A stretch of DNA of 64,000 nt from Pezicula radicicola. Lineage: Eukaryota; Ascomycota; Leotiomycetes; Helotiales; Dermateaceae. Position 1 is the stretch's first letter, and each line of letters starts with the position of its first letter. The DNA is taken from the NCBI GenBank assembly GCA_003008705.1, contig PDUO01000046.1, positions 1 through 64,000 on the forward strand, in the 5' to 3' direction. Both the position numbers and the translations under genes were made by a program. Below the pieces are notes generated by a model that was not told where the DNA came from, made no database searches, and saw only the letters and a list, made by a program, of their open reading frames with translations. Below are positions 1-12,830 of the stretch, in pieces.

Positions 1-315
1 CTCTAAGAGAAAGGATATTAATTATATTAGTTATATTATAAAGATTAAACTTAAAGTAAAAAAAAGAAAGAGGAAATAATATACTACCTACTAGACTATA
101 AGATAGAAGTACTAGGTATACTCTAAAAAGGATTATTAGTAAATAAATTATCTAAGTAATATATATACTTATTATTATAATAATATATAAAGTATAACTA
201 TTTACTACTAGCTTCTAGACTATAGTTTATACTACTAAAAGGTCCTAATAGTTTACTACTAGAAACTAGTAGTAGTAGTATTACTATATAGATAAGTTAG
301 TAAAATAGATATAAG

Positions 316-592
316 TTATTTAGTACTCTACTTTATAAGTAAGCTTTAAATAGATTCTACTTATATTAGTATATTATATAACTAAATAAAGATAATATCC
401 TATAAGGGTTTAATTATAAGTATTTACTATTACTTAAGAATATTATATATAATAGAGTTAGGGTTTTAAAGGTTATTTAGTTTATACTCTACTTTATAGA
501 TAAGCTTTATATAGATTCTACTTATACTATTAAACTATATAACTAAATAAGAGTAGTATCTTATAAGAGTTTAATTATAAGTAATTACTACT
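316..592. repeat. Two diverged direct copies of about 120 bp
   Basis: A segment at about 316-432 recurs at about 472-592, offset near 156 bp. Shared pieces include ttatttagt, ctctactttata, aagcttta, tagattctactta, ataactaaata and gtttaattataagta. The copies predate or escaped complete divergence by RIP. Confidence 0.6.
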
Positions 593-754
593 ATTTAATA
601 TAATATTAATATATTAAAGTAGTTTAAAGATATTTACTTAAAGTATTATAGTTTAACTATTAATCTAAATATAATAACTACTAAGACTTAAGTTCTTAAA
701 AACCTATAGATTATATTTACTAATAGTTCTTATTTAAACCCTAGTATAATAGAA

Positions 755-892
755 TATTAGGATCTTTATAGAAAGAAATTCTTTAAATTAAATAATAAGA
801 TATTAGAATCTTTATAGAAAGAAATTCTTTAAATTAAATAATAAGTTATTAGAATTCTTATAAAAAGAAATTCTTTAAATTAAATATTAAGT
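755..892. repeat. 46-bp tandem repeat, three copies
   Basis: Three head-to-tail units of 46 bp start at 755, 801 and 847, each beginning tattag and sharing the core aaagaaattctttaaatta. A partial fourth start follows at 893. The period is not a multiple of three, so this is unlikely to be an old coding repeat. Confidence 0.8.
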
Positions 893-3800
893 TATTAAAA
901 TCTTAGAGTATTAGTATTATAGAAAATATAGTTAATAATCCTATAGTTTAGAATTTTATTAAGATATTAATTTAAAGCTATTATAGAGTAATAGAATTAG
1001 TAGTTATTATTATATTAATAATAATACTACTTTATCTAATAATTTATAACTACTCTCTTATTAAATAGTATAATATTACTCTATATCTAGCTTAGTAACT
1101 TATAATAAAATAAACTAAACTATCTAAATAAGGATAGTCTATTATAGTATCTTATAAGAATACTAATAATCTAATATATAAACTTTAAGGTTATAGAATA
1201 AGAATAAAATAATAAAATAAATTCCTTTAATAATAGATATAAATAAATAATAAACTCTAGTATAAGAATAGTATATAATTAATAACTATTAAACTAGTTA
1301 AGAACTAGTATAAGTAAGTACCTTTAATTAATCTAGGAGTTATAAGAAATTCTAAGTAAGTATTATAATTAGTCTAGAAGTTTAAGGGAGTTATAAAAGG
1401 GTAGTTACTTAGTCTATATCTATATTAAAGTTTTTAATATACTTATTATTATTAAGTATTATTTTAAAGACTAGATCTATTACCTTATTTAACCTTTTAT
1501 TAATATTAGTATTATAAATATTAATATTATTAAATTAGAATAGATTAGATTATTTAACTAAGGGGTAGTCCTTTTATATTCTATTTTAATACTTAATATA
1601 GTACTTATTAAACTAATTAACCTTTACTTCTAATCTATCTATATTACTTTAATAAATATCTTTTAAATTATAGAATTATATTCCTATTAAATACTCTAGT
1701 TAATATAGCTTAGTAAGGTTATTAGTAAATATCTTATAAATAAGAGTAAATATATTAAAAACTACTAATACTATTATATATCTATCTAGTATATAATAAC
1801 TAAATATATCTTCTACTATAGTTTATAAACTCTAAATCTATATATTAGTAAGATATATCTAATTAAAGATAATATTAATATTATAAGTTAAATTTTTATA
1901 ATACTTTATCTTAATCTTATAACTCTTATTTAAGTACTTAAGTCTAAGATCTATAAATTTAAATATAGATTATTTATCTTATTAATTAATAAACTCTAAT
2001 AATAGAATTATATACTATAGGATAAGAGTATTAACTAATAAGAGATTCTATTAATAAAATATTATTTTATAATTATAATTAAACTAAGAAGTACTAAGGA
2101 AATATATAATTAATAGATTAACTAGATATTAAAGGAGTTTTATATTATTATATTTAATAGTATAATAGATAATTAGAAAGAGTTTAACCTTCTAAAATAG
2201 TTAATATATAGTTTAGAATCCTATATTACTATATCTAGTCTCTTTTTATACTTTATTAATAAAGACTTATAACTATATATCCTTAATAAGCTTTATAAAC
2301 TAAATAAATAATAAACCTTCTATTATAATATTTATATTATCTAGATACTTAAAGAGATTTAAACTTTAATTTAATAAAAGATAATCTCTTTACTATATAG
2401 TTATATAAAATAAAACTAATATATAAATTATAAAACTCTATATAAGTAATAGTACTTAGAGATAATACTTAAGATTATTTTAAGTATTATAGTTATAACT
2501 CTATATAGTTATATTAGATATAAGATAATAATACTATTAGTATAATTACTATACTAATATTTATTCTTATTAATTAACTTATTATATTCTTCTAATAGTT
2601 CTTATTTAGTTTAGATATATATAGATCTATTAATATTAGATTTAATTAGTTACTAATAATTAATAACTAAGAGAGTAGTTTTTTATAATTAAAACTAACT
2701 ATTAGATTAATTCTAAATAAACTTAATTTAATATAAACTACTAACTTCTAATTAGCTAGAGTAATAAGGTTTAATATATAAAATAACTAATAAATAAAAT
2801 ACTAAATATTAATATTATAATAAGTATCTTTTTTAACTAGTTACTAGTAGTTTTTAATATATTTAGATAATAGTTATAAGTAGATTTATCTATATATAGA
2901 ATTATAAAGTAATACTAAAGAGTTAGTCTTATTAATTATATAGTTTAATTACTTAAGATTACTCTATTTATATAAACTATATATAATATAAGGTAAGTTA
3001 ATTACTATAGATAAAGAAGAGTTAATTATAAAAGTTATTAATATTAGAACTTATAAGGTTATCTAGTATTTAAAGACTAAGCTAGTTAAGGAATATATTA
3101 TTATATATATAATATATCCCCTTAATAGTATCTTTATTTTTATATATAATATTAAACTACTAGAACTATATCTTATATAGCTTTAGTACTTAGATTATAA
3201 GTATTTAAGAATAAAGTATATTATTCTTAAAAATAATAGTTATACTTTAATAATAGACCTAATTAATAGTATCTAATATTAAGCTTTAAATAATATAAAT
3301 ACTAATACTTTAGTCTTTACTAGTATAAGTAGAGGTATTAATAATATTATAGAGGTTAAGCTTAATAGAAGAGTTATATATTAATTAATTAAGGCTAGTA
3401 AAAGGAAGTTTAAAATAATATATAATAACTATAATTATTAGATTCTATATAGAGACTATATAACTAAGATATTTATTATACTTAGTATCTTTAAAATTAA
3501 TATTATTATAGATAAAAACTAACTAGAGATAAGTATTATACTCTTTTAAAATAATCTATATATAAATATATATATTAGTTATAACTCTTAAATATAAACT
3601 AAACTCTCTTAAACTCCTTTAAACTTCTAGACTAATTAGAGATACTTATTTAGAATTATATATATACTTACTTAAGTAGTTTCTATAATTTTTTAAATCT
3701 AATTATTTACTTTAATATAACTATAGTATATACTAAGATCTAATAAAACCTTAAGAATATAATACTTTATATTAGATCTTAATAGATATATATCTATTAT

Positions 3801-4340
3801 TAAAGAGAAGAATATAAATTACCTTTAAGTTTAGTTTAAATAAACTATACTTATTATTATAAATAAATACTTTAATATTATATTATTTTATACTTTATTA
3901 TTATAAATAAACTAGTAAGAGTATTAATTCTATATTAATTTATTAAATAAGATATACTATATAGATATAACTTACTAAGTATATATAAAAATAATATTAT
4001 AGTTTAAACTATTTAAATTAATTATATAATTAAATTAACTAAAATATAATATTTAAATAAAATAATAAAGCTCCTTTTATATCTTCTTATATATAGATAA
4101 TCTATTATAGAAAGTTTAAATATCTAGAGTTTCTAAAGTTATAATAAGAATCTATTATTATTAGAAATATATATATTATTACTTTATACTCTTAATAATT
4201 ATATTATTTTCTTTAATCTAGATATATAGAAGTTTTATAAATAATTATTTAATTTTTTATAATATATTAATTACTTCTTATAGCTTTTACTTCTTATTTA
4301 TATATACTTATATTATATAATAAACCTCTCTATTATCTTT

Positions 4341-4640
4341 CTTATTATTATTATTCTTCTTATTCTCTTTATTATTATTATTCTTTTTATTCTTCTTATT
4401 CTTCTTATTATCCTTATCCTTAGTACTTTAATTTATCTTATTATTAATACTCTATTTTACCTTATCTAATATATTATTATACTTAATAATAGAAATTAAT
4501 AAACTAGAATAAAGAGGAGGAGTCTATAGAAGAATTAAAAGAGAATTTAAAGACTTTATAAAAGTCTATAAGAGATTTAATAAAGAGTTTAAAGACTTTA
4601 TAAGAGTTTATAAGAAACTTAGTAAAGAGTTTAAACTTAT
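4341..4640. repeat. Pyrimidine/TTA simple repeats followed by a 42-bp tandem repeat
   Basis: 4341-4420 is a run of tta, ttc and ctt triplets. From 4543 a 42-bp unit with the core tttaaagactttata repeats with starts at 4543, 4585 and 4627, the last being partial. Both lie within the RIP block. Confidence 0.65.
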
Positions 4641-4812
4641 TATATATATTATATTAACTATAGTCTAGTAATTATAATATAGAGATAGTATAGTAGATTA
4701 ATTATATAGAGTAAAATAAGAGCTTTTAATTAAGTTTATAATTAGGAAATTTAAAGATAATTAGAGATTAAAAGTATATTATTAAAGTAAGGGTAGCTAG
4801 CTTCTAATAAAT

Positions 4813-5074
4813 CAACTATAATTATAATAAAAGTATACTATCACGGCTTAGACGCCCTAGGGTAAAAAGCTATCCTTACCCTCTAATTGGTTAGGGAGTT
4901 TATAGGAGTTATAAAATCTCGCTTATATATTTAGCCTCGTTTTTTGCCTTTTTAGCCCTATAGCGTCTGATTACTGAGATAACTATTCACACGCTTCTTA
5001 TACATATGTATGCATATAGCTTTTCTTTGGGCAGGCCAAGTTTCAGTTACTGCTCCGACCTCGTCCTTTCTGAC
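4813..5074. other. Unmutated spacer between the RIP block and the amidase gene
   Basis: CA, TG and CG dinucleotides reappear from 4813 on. The stretch has no gene that I can recognise. It probably holds the 3' untranslated end of the amidase and the junction with the inactivated repeat. Confidence 0.5.
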
Positions 5075-7054
5075 CTAGTCGATGGCCATCAATTCATACT
5101 TGTCGTCACCCAGAATATCCTCAATACGTTCCATGACTCCCAACACCTTTTCTTCCTCCAATCGCTGGCCTACTATTTGCACCGCGACCGGAAGACCGTG
5201 CATGGCTACAGCGTCGTAATGCTTGTAAGCTCCGTATGCAACACCATTTAGTTTCTTCAAGGAGAAGGATGCCGGGAGTGAGTCTCGGGTCTTATCCACA
5301 TGTAGAATGGGAATTATGCCGCAGGTGTAATCTACAATATTAAAGAGAAATGTGTAACCGCAACTGTTTGCCAATTCAGTGTCAGCATTGCCTCGATATA
5401 TTTAGAAGAGCCAAGTTTTGGAAGTAGCATCTGCTTTCAGAAGCACTCCGCTCTAGAGTTACATACCTGCTAACTGCGTCTTTAATTCCATCGTGCCTAT
5501 ATTATTGGCGAGTCAGTATTTCTCCAATATAGTAAATTTGAAGCGTAAACAAGGGCCAATGCAACTACGTTAGGAAATGTTGGGAGCAAATGAACTTACG
5601 GAACCGCCGGCGTGGCATTCGCAGGAGTGACCATGAAGTCGATCTTTGCTTCTTGCTCCCACCAGTCATGAAACTTAGCCTTATAAGCTTCTCTCTTGGC
5701 CACGAGCTTCCATTGCTCATAGGCTGACTTCTCAGTCCAATTCTTCAACAGACCTGCCCATATATCATCTCGACGGACATACTTCACCCAGGCATAGTAT
5801 ATCCACTTAATTGGTTTTGGTAGTGACATATACCAGCTCATTTGTTTAGCTCCTGGGTCTTCCCATTCGCCAGTCCGGAAGAATGACTTGAAGGTCTTGC
5901 ATCCATCCGAGTTGAGTAATTCTGAAGCAATGCAGAGTCCCTCGTACGGGGATGGCGGCTCCACATCAAAGACCTCATGGCCATCTTTCTTCAAAGCAGT
6001 TGCAACCTCATCAACAGCCCGAGCGCAAGCTGGACTGGGATCGACAACACCATCTGTTCTCAAAATACCTACTCGATACTTCTTTTTCTCCTTGAACTCC
6101 TTGAAAGTGTCCGCTCTCCATGGAATGGGATGTACAGAGTGATCATACTTCCACGGTTGCATGCCAATCATCGACTTGGTGAAGTATGTAAGATCTGGAA
6201 GCGTTCTAGTCATGGGACTGAAAACACTTGCAATGCCCTCTTGTCCTGGCATACTTGTGCACATGCCGTTCTTGGGCCATCGACCAGTCGAGCATCGCAA
6301 GCTATATATTCCAGAGAAATGTGCAGGTACTCTGACACTTCCAGCAACATCACTACCAATACCAATTCTTCCTCCTCCAGCGGCTAAGAGAGCAGCTTCT
6401 CCTCCAGTAGACCCTCCGGGCGAGTATTTGTTGTTATGGGGATTTGTACAACGGCCCCAAACATCGTTTGTTGACTCAAAACTGAGAAGTGTAATTGGAA
6501 GATTTGTTTTCACGTATGGTATAGCGCCGGCATCCTTTAGTAGCCTAACCATAGTTCCATCTCTGAGTCCAACGCCATTCTTGTTTCCGACATTGCTGCT
6601 GTAACCTACAGTTGTATCAAACCCGCCAACCACGACTGAGTCCTTCAACGAAATCGGAATACCAGCTAAGGGTCCCTGCATATTTATGCTTCCATCTGTC
6701 GTCCAGCCTTCAGCAGCGCCAATCATTACTTCAGTAACACAATTCGTCTTCTCATGAGCTTTGAGTGCAGCTTTGCCGTAAGCGCGTAGGATGTCGATAG
6801 GTTGAATCTCACTTTTGTGTACATCTTGAACAAGTTCTTCGACAGACTTGGAGAGGGTTGCTCGTTCTGAAGTAGAATATGCTCCATGGTAACTCGTGAG
6901 ACCTTGTATTCTTTGTGTTCGCTCTGCCTGCTTGAATTTGCTGTTCGCATAGCATGTTAGGCTTATAGTTTTGGTATTGCGGGGTAGCTTATCTGGGGGA
7001 ATTGTGAACCTACCAATCCTTGCGGTGCTGGAAGTAATCAAGTAGGTAAACCAT
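5075..7054 (-). CDS. Amidase-signature family hydrolase (four exons)
   Basis: Exons on the minus strand are 7054-7014, 6940-5600, 5496-5467 (only 30 nt) and 5363-5075, giving 566 residues. The protein hydrolyses carboxylic amides by family; the substrate is unknown. The Ser-cisSer-Lys triad is visible: Lys113 in ISLKDS, Ser191 in GGSTGGE and Ser215 in GSDVAGSVR. The first ATG was chosen because the large exon has no in-frame ATG before the conserved NCVTEVM region, and splicing from MVYLLDYFQHR restores the usual N-terminus with correct phase. The 30-nt exon supplies HDGIKDAV before the conserved CGYTFLFN segment. No signal peptide is evident, so it is probably cytosolic. It is divergent from the MBL-fold gene over 442 bp. 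Confidence 0.9.
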
Positions 7055-7496
7055 TGTGTTACCTCTGTGCTTTTACGGTTAAGAGGGATGTCACAGAAGA
7101 CTTCAATTTTACAAAGTGCAAGTAGGTATTGGGGAGAAGAAGACAGGAGGTTGCCAAAGAAGAAGGGAGGGTTGAGGAGGGAGTTGCCAATGCGATACGA
7201 GCATGGAGCTGACCTTTGATAACCGGCAGGACCTCCCCTATTCGGCCTGGCTCGCTTGGCTTTCAAAATCCCACATTCAAACGACCGCCCAGCCAAAGCA
7301 CCACCACCACCAATTCTCAAATGGGGGGAATCACATCACGTTATTCACGACCCCAACCCCCCCCCCTGATATGTCATTGTCATCTGATCTTCATCCTAAC
7401 TCTTATCAATACCTTACCAGGTGATATCATCATACCAAGAATGGGTGGAGGAGTACCACATCTCAACGACGGCTAAATAGTATACAAAAGCCCAGA
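7055..7496. promoter_or_regulatory. Divergent intergenic region, amidase / MBL protein
   Basis: These 442 bp separate the amidase start from the start of the MBL-fold gene on the other strand and so must hold both promoters. A cytosine run lies at about 7362-7370. No recognised binding site stands out. Confidence 0.5.
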
Positions 7497-8927
7497 ATGA
7501 GCGCCCACACCACCACACCTCGGCATTGTGCCTTTTCAACAGCATCATCAGCATCAACGCCACTCTATTCCACACCTGGGAGCATTCATTCCAATATTGG
7601 CAACGGACAGTACGGAGGCGTTCACCAGTTTGAAGAACCCAATTTTGAATACGGATCTTCTGCGACACCACCCGCAGGCAGTAAGCAACAGTATTTCTTT
7701 GTTCTTGTACTCTTGAAATACTATTCCATGGATCTTTACTCTTGCTTTTTTTGATTGAGAAAAACATGGTACTGATTTGTTAAAGTGGAAGAACCATCTA
7801 CTGAGAACTTGCTTATCTGCACGGCATGTGGTACACAATTTGACATCGAGGACCCCAGACAACTTTTGAGCTGTAGAATTTGTGATGAGTGAGTACCAAA
7901 CCACAGAAGACCACCCCATTCATACATATCCGATTGAAAAATCAAGATCTATCTTCTTCTTGCACCAAGCTTCAAAACAGTCTTATCAAACTAGATAGAT
8001 AGCTTCAGAGAGGTTAATACTAACCACCCCAAAAGCCCCCGCCAATTCGTCCCTCCAACCGGCCAAAGCTTTACAACCCTCTCCCAACTAAAACAAGGCC
8101 CCTACAAAAACATCAAAAAGTTCTTTTCCAACGACCCAAGATTCTGTTCAATTTGGACCGAACCAAAACTCGCAATCGGACAAAGATGTATCCTAATCCA
8201 AACACCACTAGGAAATATCCTCTGGGACTGTATAACCTTCCTCGACGAAGAAACAATAAATTGGATAAACGAACTCGGAGGCCTAGCCGCAATAATAATA
8301 TCCCATCCTCACTACTACACCACACATCTAGAATGGGCTTCTGTATTTGATTGTCCAGTCTATTTATCTTGGGAAGATAAAGGTTGGTTAAACCGACTAG
8401 ATAGATTAGGAAAAGCAAGAACATTCATCCATACAGGAGAAGAAGAAATTGAAGTCCAAGGAGAGAAAACGGGTGTTAAGGTTTTAAAACCGGGTGGTCA
8501 TTTTCCAGGTAGTTTATGTGTGTTAGCATTTGGGAGATTATTGGTTGCGGATACGTTGGTTACAACGCCAGCTGGATTGGGAGATTGGACTAAAGGTCCT
8601 CCAGCTTCAATGAAAGAGAAAACGAGGAGACCTGAAGGTATGAATACTTACTCTTTTCAATGGAGTATTCCGAATATGATTCCCTTATCTCCCGAGGAGA
8701 TTATGGGGATGTGGGAGGTTCTGAAGAATCATGAGTTTGAGAGTACACATGGTGCTTTTGTGGGGACTGAGGTCGAGAGTGGGAGTAGAGGTAGTGATTC
8801 CAGTGTTAAGGAGAGGGTTCTGCAGAGTATGAAGATTCAGGTGAGGCAGATGGGTTGGAAGGATCATGTTTTCTTGAAGGAGACGTGTCCAGTTGGCTCA
8901 AGGTTGGAAGTTGAAGAAGAGCTATGA
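7497..8927 (+). CDS. Metallo-beta-lactamase-fold protein with N-terminal zinc-ribbon-like segment
   Basis: Exons 7497-7680, 7786-7888 and 8036-8927 give 392 residues. After a low-complexity N-terminus comes LLICTACGTQF and a second Cys pair in SCRICDDPRQF, which looks like a small zinc ribbon. The MBL domain follows with IISHPHYYTTHLEW in place of the canonical HxHxDH loop and a distal His in GGHFPGS. This divergent metal-site pattern matches a fungal/bacterial MBL subfamily of unknown substrate, so I do not name a reaction. The first exon is the least certain part: an internal ATG arises exactly across the first splice (A|TG), so the protein could begin there. The gene is convergent with the regulator downstream. 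Confidence 0.8.
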
Positions 8928-9717
8928 TAGCATTTCTGTCTATGGAATGACAAGGGAAGGTGATGGATGTATATGGAAAATCTGGGTCGACCAATACGGG
9001 AGAATGTGTAAAAAGAAATATCACGGGCGGATGCAGGGTGTCAGATTGCTGATCTGACCAGCCCCCAAGGCCCTAATGTTAAGAAAAGCTTATTGGATAG
9101 TTGCTGGGCAGAATTAACGATTTCACCACTCATTTCAAACATGCAATGATGGAGCCTAATCGATTGAACATCAACAATCATCAGCTTCGGATTCGCAGCG
9201 ACTATTGAAGTTTCCAAACTCCCCCCACAATCGTCCATCCCTTATCCAGACACCATGATACAATACCCCAAATGTCCCTAAACAGACAAGTACCCAACAT
9301 GGAGATGGGTACCAAGAACAAGCAGCTTCATTAATAAGCCTGCAGGGAAAAAAAGCTGATTGATAGCCGCCTCTTTCGCCTGTAAATGCCATCCATATAC
9401 AATCAATCAACCAATACACACCTATATACATCATTTCGTCTCTTTTTTCCGGCATAATCATTAAACTGAGAACGCCCCTCAAACATTCCTCATCCACGTC
9501 CATGGTGAAATAGTACAATGTATACTCGGTTGTCAAAACACATATGTTCGTGAAAATTCTTTTGAATGGATCGTGTGGGTAGGTGGTGATGATACATCCT
9601 CCTATAGATTTGCCTGTACCTAGACTCGGCCTTTTTGACCCACCAGTCCGAAGGGTCGAATGCTGCCTCTTCGGCTTGATTGTGATTAATTCATCGATTT
9701 CCAAGCTATGTTTTTCT
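8928..9717. other. Convergent 3' intergenic region
   Basis: This lies between the stop of the MBL-fold gene and the stop of the Zn2Cys6 regulator. It should hold both 3' untranslated regions. I see no further gene in it. Confidence 0.5.
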
Positions 9718-12700
9718 TCATCGTGATCGTTTCGACATTGGGTTGAGCATATTGCCGTCGTCATAGTCCCAATTCCTCTTCATAGCCCCAGACTCATATA
9801 CTGATGCCACTGATTCTTGCCACATGCTAGGGCTCACAAACGAGGGAATTGGGGCACCCGAATATTGTTGAGGAGGGGGAATTTGGGGTTGCGAATGCGG
9901 CGGTAGGCTTACATTTGGAAGGTTCTGTATCTGGGGAACTTCTTGCGCACCTGCAACGATTTTTAGAGACGTGGGGGTGGGAGCGGAGGTGCTCGAAGTA
10001 GCAGGAGGCGTACCGAAAGTGGTATTCCACTGGCTGAGATTTTTGTTAGTCTAGCAGAAGTTACAAGATGGAGAAATATAGCTTACTCAAAAATTCTAGT
10101 AGGGTTCCATGTTGAGGTTTGACCCACTAAAGGAAGGCCATTGCTCATAGACTGCTGAGGAGCTTGCTGCTGCTGACCGGTGGCCATCATGACCAAAGAC
10201 TGTACGGCAGGAGAGTCACTCTTCGTGTCCACGCCTCCAGTTGAGATGGGTGGTGAGATGGGGTGGCTTGTGTAACTGACTTGAGGTTGTTGGTGCGCAT
10301 TTTGAACATCATAATGATGTGAGTCCATAGATGACTGCGAAGTAGGCTGGCGAAGAACATTGTTTCGGGGAGGTGTCCTGTTGATTGGCGCGGCTGGACT
10401 TCCATAGGGAAAACTAGGCTTCAACACAAATGGTTTCCTGATATCAGCAGAGAAAGCTTCTCGGAGTGCGTCGACCTGTTGTTGCATATCTGGCATCGGC
10501 CATGAAGTAATACATCGCTCTAGAATTCGCATGTGTCTTGTAAAGTATTCCCGCGCATCCGAGCTGAGCTCTGGATCTGGTGAGGTGAGTGCAACCTATT
10601 TCTTGTCAGAAAAAAAAACCAAAAATAATCCGCGAATCTCGTTGTGGAGAAAGGCGTACCAAATGTAGTACAGTGCATGTTAGAACGCAGTAGATGGTAA
10701 AGTTGATCCCGCGCTGCATACACAAGAGACCGGTCAAGCCGAAAGACTGGAGAATGCCTTCTTGCACTCTACACAAAAGCTTTGCTGAAGAGTAGCAAAT
10801 CATCATGTGCTGTTTCCATCCCCCATCCATGCCCGTTGGTTCCATAAACTGAAGTTGAGGTCGGTGTAACATGATGATGCTCAGATAGTAGTAGGCGTGT
10901 AGATTTCCAATGAAATGAGATGGTAGCCAAGGTGGAGAACCGTCTGGGGGAAAGGTGATCTGTAGATCCCCAGGCAAATCGTTCATCCAAGCATCGAATG
11001 ATGGATTCAGCTGGATGAAATCCGGATCGATACCCCATTCCTTCTTCTTCTTTATCTTCGCATATACGTTGTTCATTCTTCGAACGTTGCGGACTACCCT
11101 TGCAAAATAAGTGAAGTTTCTTGTAACATGGAATTCCGAGTCGTCGCTTCCTGGGGCAGGTCTCTGCACGCTCAAATCCAATGACTCCATTCCAACAGAC
11201 AAATCCGTGCGTCCTAGTTCCTGTTAGTCACTGGTGGTTGAATATCAACTCCGAAGACCAACCTTGAGGTGATCCTATCATCAACTCAGTAACGAAAATG
11301 GTTTGCCAGATCCGAGTTTTTGTAATGCAGTCAGCTTGATTTGAACCACAGGATTTCCCAGCTTTGTGATCCTCATAGTGCTCATCTAAACCTAGGTCCT
11401 TTGCCATAGTCACACACTGAACTGCAGTCATCCATGAGCGGTAATAATATCCACGTTTTGGTGCTGACTCCCGGGCTTTGAGAACGATCAACATTGCTTG
11501 AAGGGTGCTTAATCTGGGAGTATCCATAAAGGAGTCCGCATGTTCTGAAGAGAGTCAGCGAATTAAATAAATGAATGTTAAATAGAATGATTGTACTTGA
11601 TGCTAAAGCGAGCCACTGAAGTCCTTGGGCTGGCTCGTCAGCTAACCGGCCAGAAATCGAGAAAATCGCTTCAAGAATGAGTGGTGAGATGGCCTCCCGA
11701 TTTGTGTGCCATTGTTCGTAGAATAGCGTTTTGTTGAGAACTGGGACATATGGATGGACATTCGTAAAGTACATGTCGAAATACTGCATAATAGTTTCCT
11801 CATCTGGCATCAACTCCGGCGGTATCCTAATCTTCAGATCCGGGCCGGATAAGGATTGTGGCAGAACGCTTTTGTATTCTTCCACATCTTCGTACACAGG
11901 GTCATCAATTAAAGATTTGTTCTTTGACATCGACTTGGCGTTTAGATAGGGGGCTAAAATAAGGTCAGGAAAATAGAAACTCGGTGTTGCTCAAAGAGGA
12001 TCTACCTGTGCCCGCCTCACTCATCCGGAGGTCTCCAAGAAGATCGGCTAGATTTTGTTGTCCATACTGATCCTGCTCATAAGACTCTGGTGAGTCCGCA
12101 TGTGTTTGTTGCGCTAGGGGCGGAGTTGGGAAGACGGTTTGAGGATTATAGTGGTGATCTAAAGTGCTAACAGGTGTCTGTAAGTTCCCATAATGCATGT
12201 GGTTATGGCCGCTTGAAGGTTCGCTAGCGTATTGAACCGATTGATAAACTCCAACTCCATCAGAATACTGTTGCGGTGGTTGGTACATCGAAGGGTTGTG
12301 CCTGGGTGGCCCGGTCAAATTCTGCTGCATTGACATCTGGTGATGATAATCGTCTTCAGGACTTCCACCGCTCTCATATCCAACCCTCTCCGGTTCATAC
12401 ATTTGCTGTTGGTTTCCGGCAAAATCTCGATCGTAATTAACTGTAGGCGGAACGCAATGTAGTTTCAGGCGTATGCATGCGGAACATGGCCATGTATTTG
12501 TTGTTGCGGCGTCACATTTAATCTTGCGCCTTCTGCAACCCTCACAGGCCCTCATTACTGCAAATTGTTAAAATACGAATTTAAAATGCGCTCATTAGGA
12601 TTATTACCCTTCAATCGTTTGTGGCGATTGTGCTCGTCGACGAAAACATAATCTAGAGACCCCCATTAGAATCAGGCGCATCCACCCACACTCAAGGACC

Positions 12701-12830
12701 GAGGCAAGAGAAAGGAAAGCGCACTCTTCTGATTTTCTCGTGGACCAAAATTACTCGGCGCAAATGAGAAACTTTGCATCTGCGAACTCTGAGGGAGGAG
12801 TCGCCGAGTCCCTGGTTCTCCAGCCATCAT
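9718..12830 (-). CDS. Zn(II)2Cys6 transcription factor with fungal-specific regulatory domain
   Basis: Eight exons on the minus strand: 12830-12755, 12652-12608, 12557-12006, 11953-11597, 11544-11263, 11213-10660, 10595-10087 and 10033-9718, total 896 residues, all phases consistent. The cluster is CX2CX6CX9CX2CX6C at residues 45-75 (RACEGCRRRKIKC ... CSACIRLKLHC), preceded by the basic stretch EHNRHKRLK. The middle contains the fungal_trans domain (YFTNVHPYVPVLNK, FVTELMIGSPQG). Glutamine/proline-rich regions lie after the cluster and near the C-terminus, which ends in a basic KRSR. The ATG at 12555 inside exon 3 would drop the conserved basic stretch, so I start two exons upstream. The target genes are unknown. 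Upstream lies an unusually long gene-free region. Confidence 0.92.

Larger units (their letters stand above)
1..4812. repeat. AT-rich block saturated by RIP (destroyed repeat)
   Basis: Reading the block line by line I found no CA, TG or CG dinucleotide until the CA at 4813-4814, while CT, CC, AG, GG and GC dinucleotides remain. Loss of CA and its complement TG on both strands is the expected product of repeat-induced point mutation, which turns CpA into TpA in duplicated DNA of ascomycetes. No open frame of 60 codons survives. The original element cannot be identified; a transposon or other repeat is inferred, since RIP acts on repeats. Confidence 0.93.

Noticed and set aside
1..4812. CRISPR array or mitochondrial/centromeric insert as an explanation of the AT-rich block
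   Set aside because: No short direct repeats with regular unique spacers and no organellar gene remnants are seen; the selective loss of CA/TG/CG fits RIP.
6726..6950. Frame beginning with an ATG at 6950 as the amidase start
   Set aside because: It is out of frame with the conserved amidase coding sequence. A spliced start at 7054 restores the family N-terminus in phase.
9171..9764. 197-codon minus-strand frame
   Set aside because: It overlaps the last exon of the Zn2Cys6 regulator in another frame and then runs into its 3' region; no family features.
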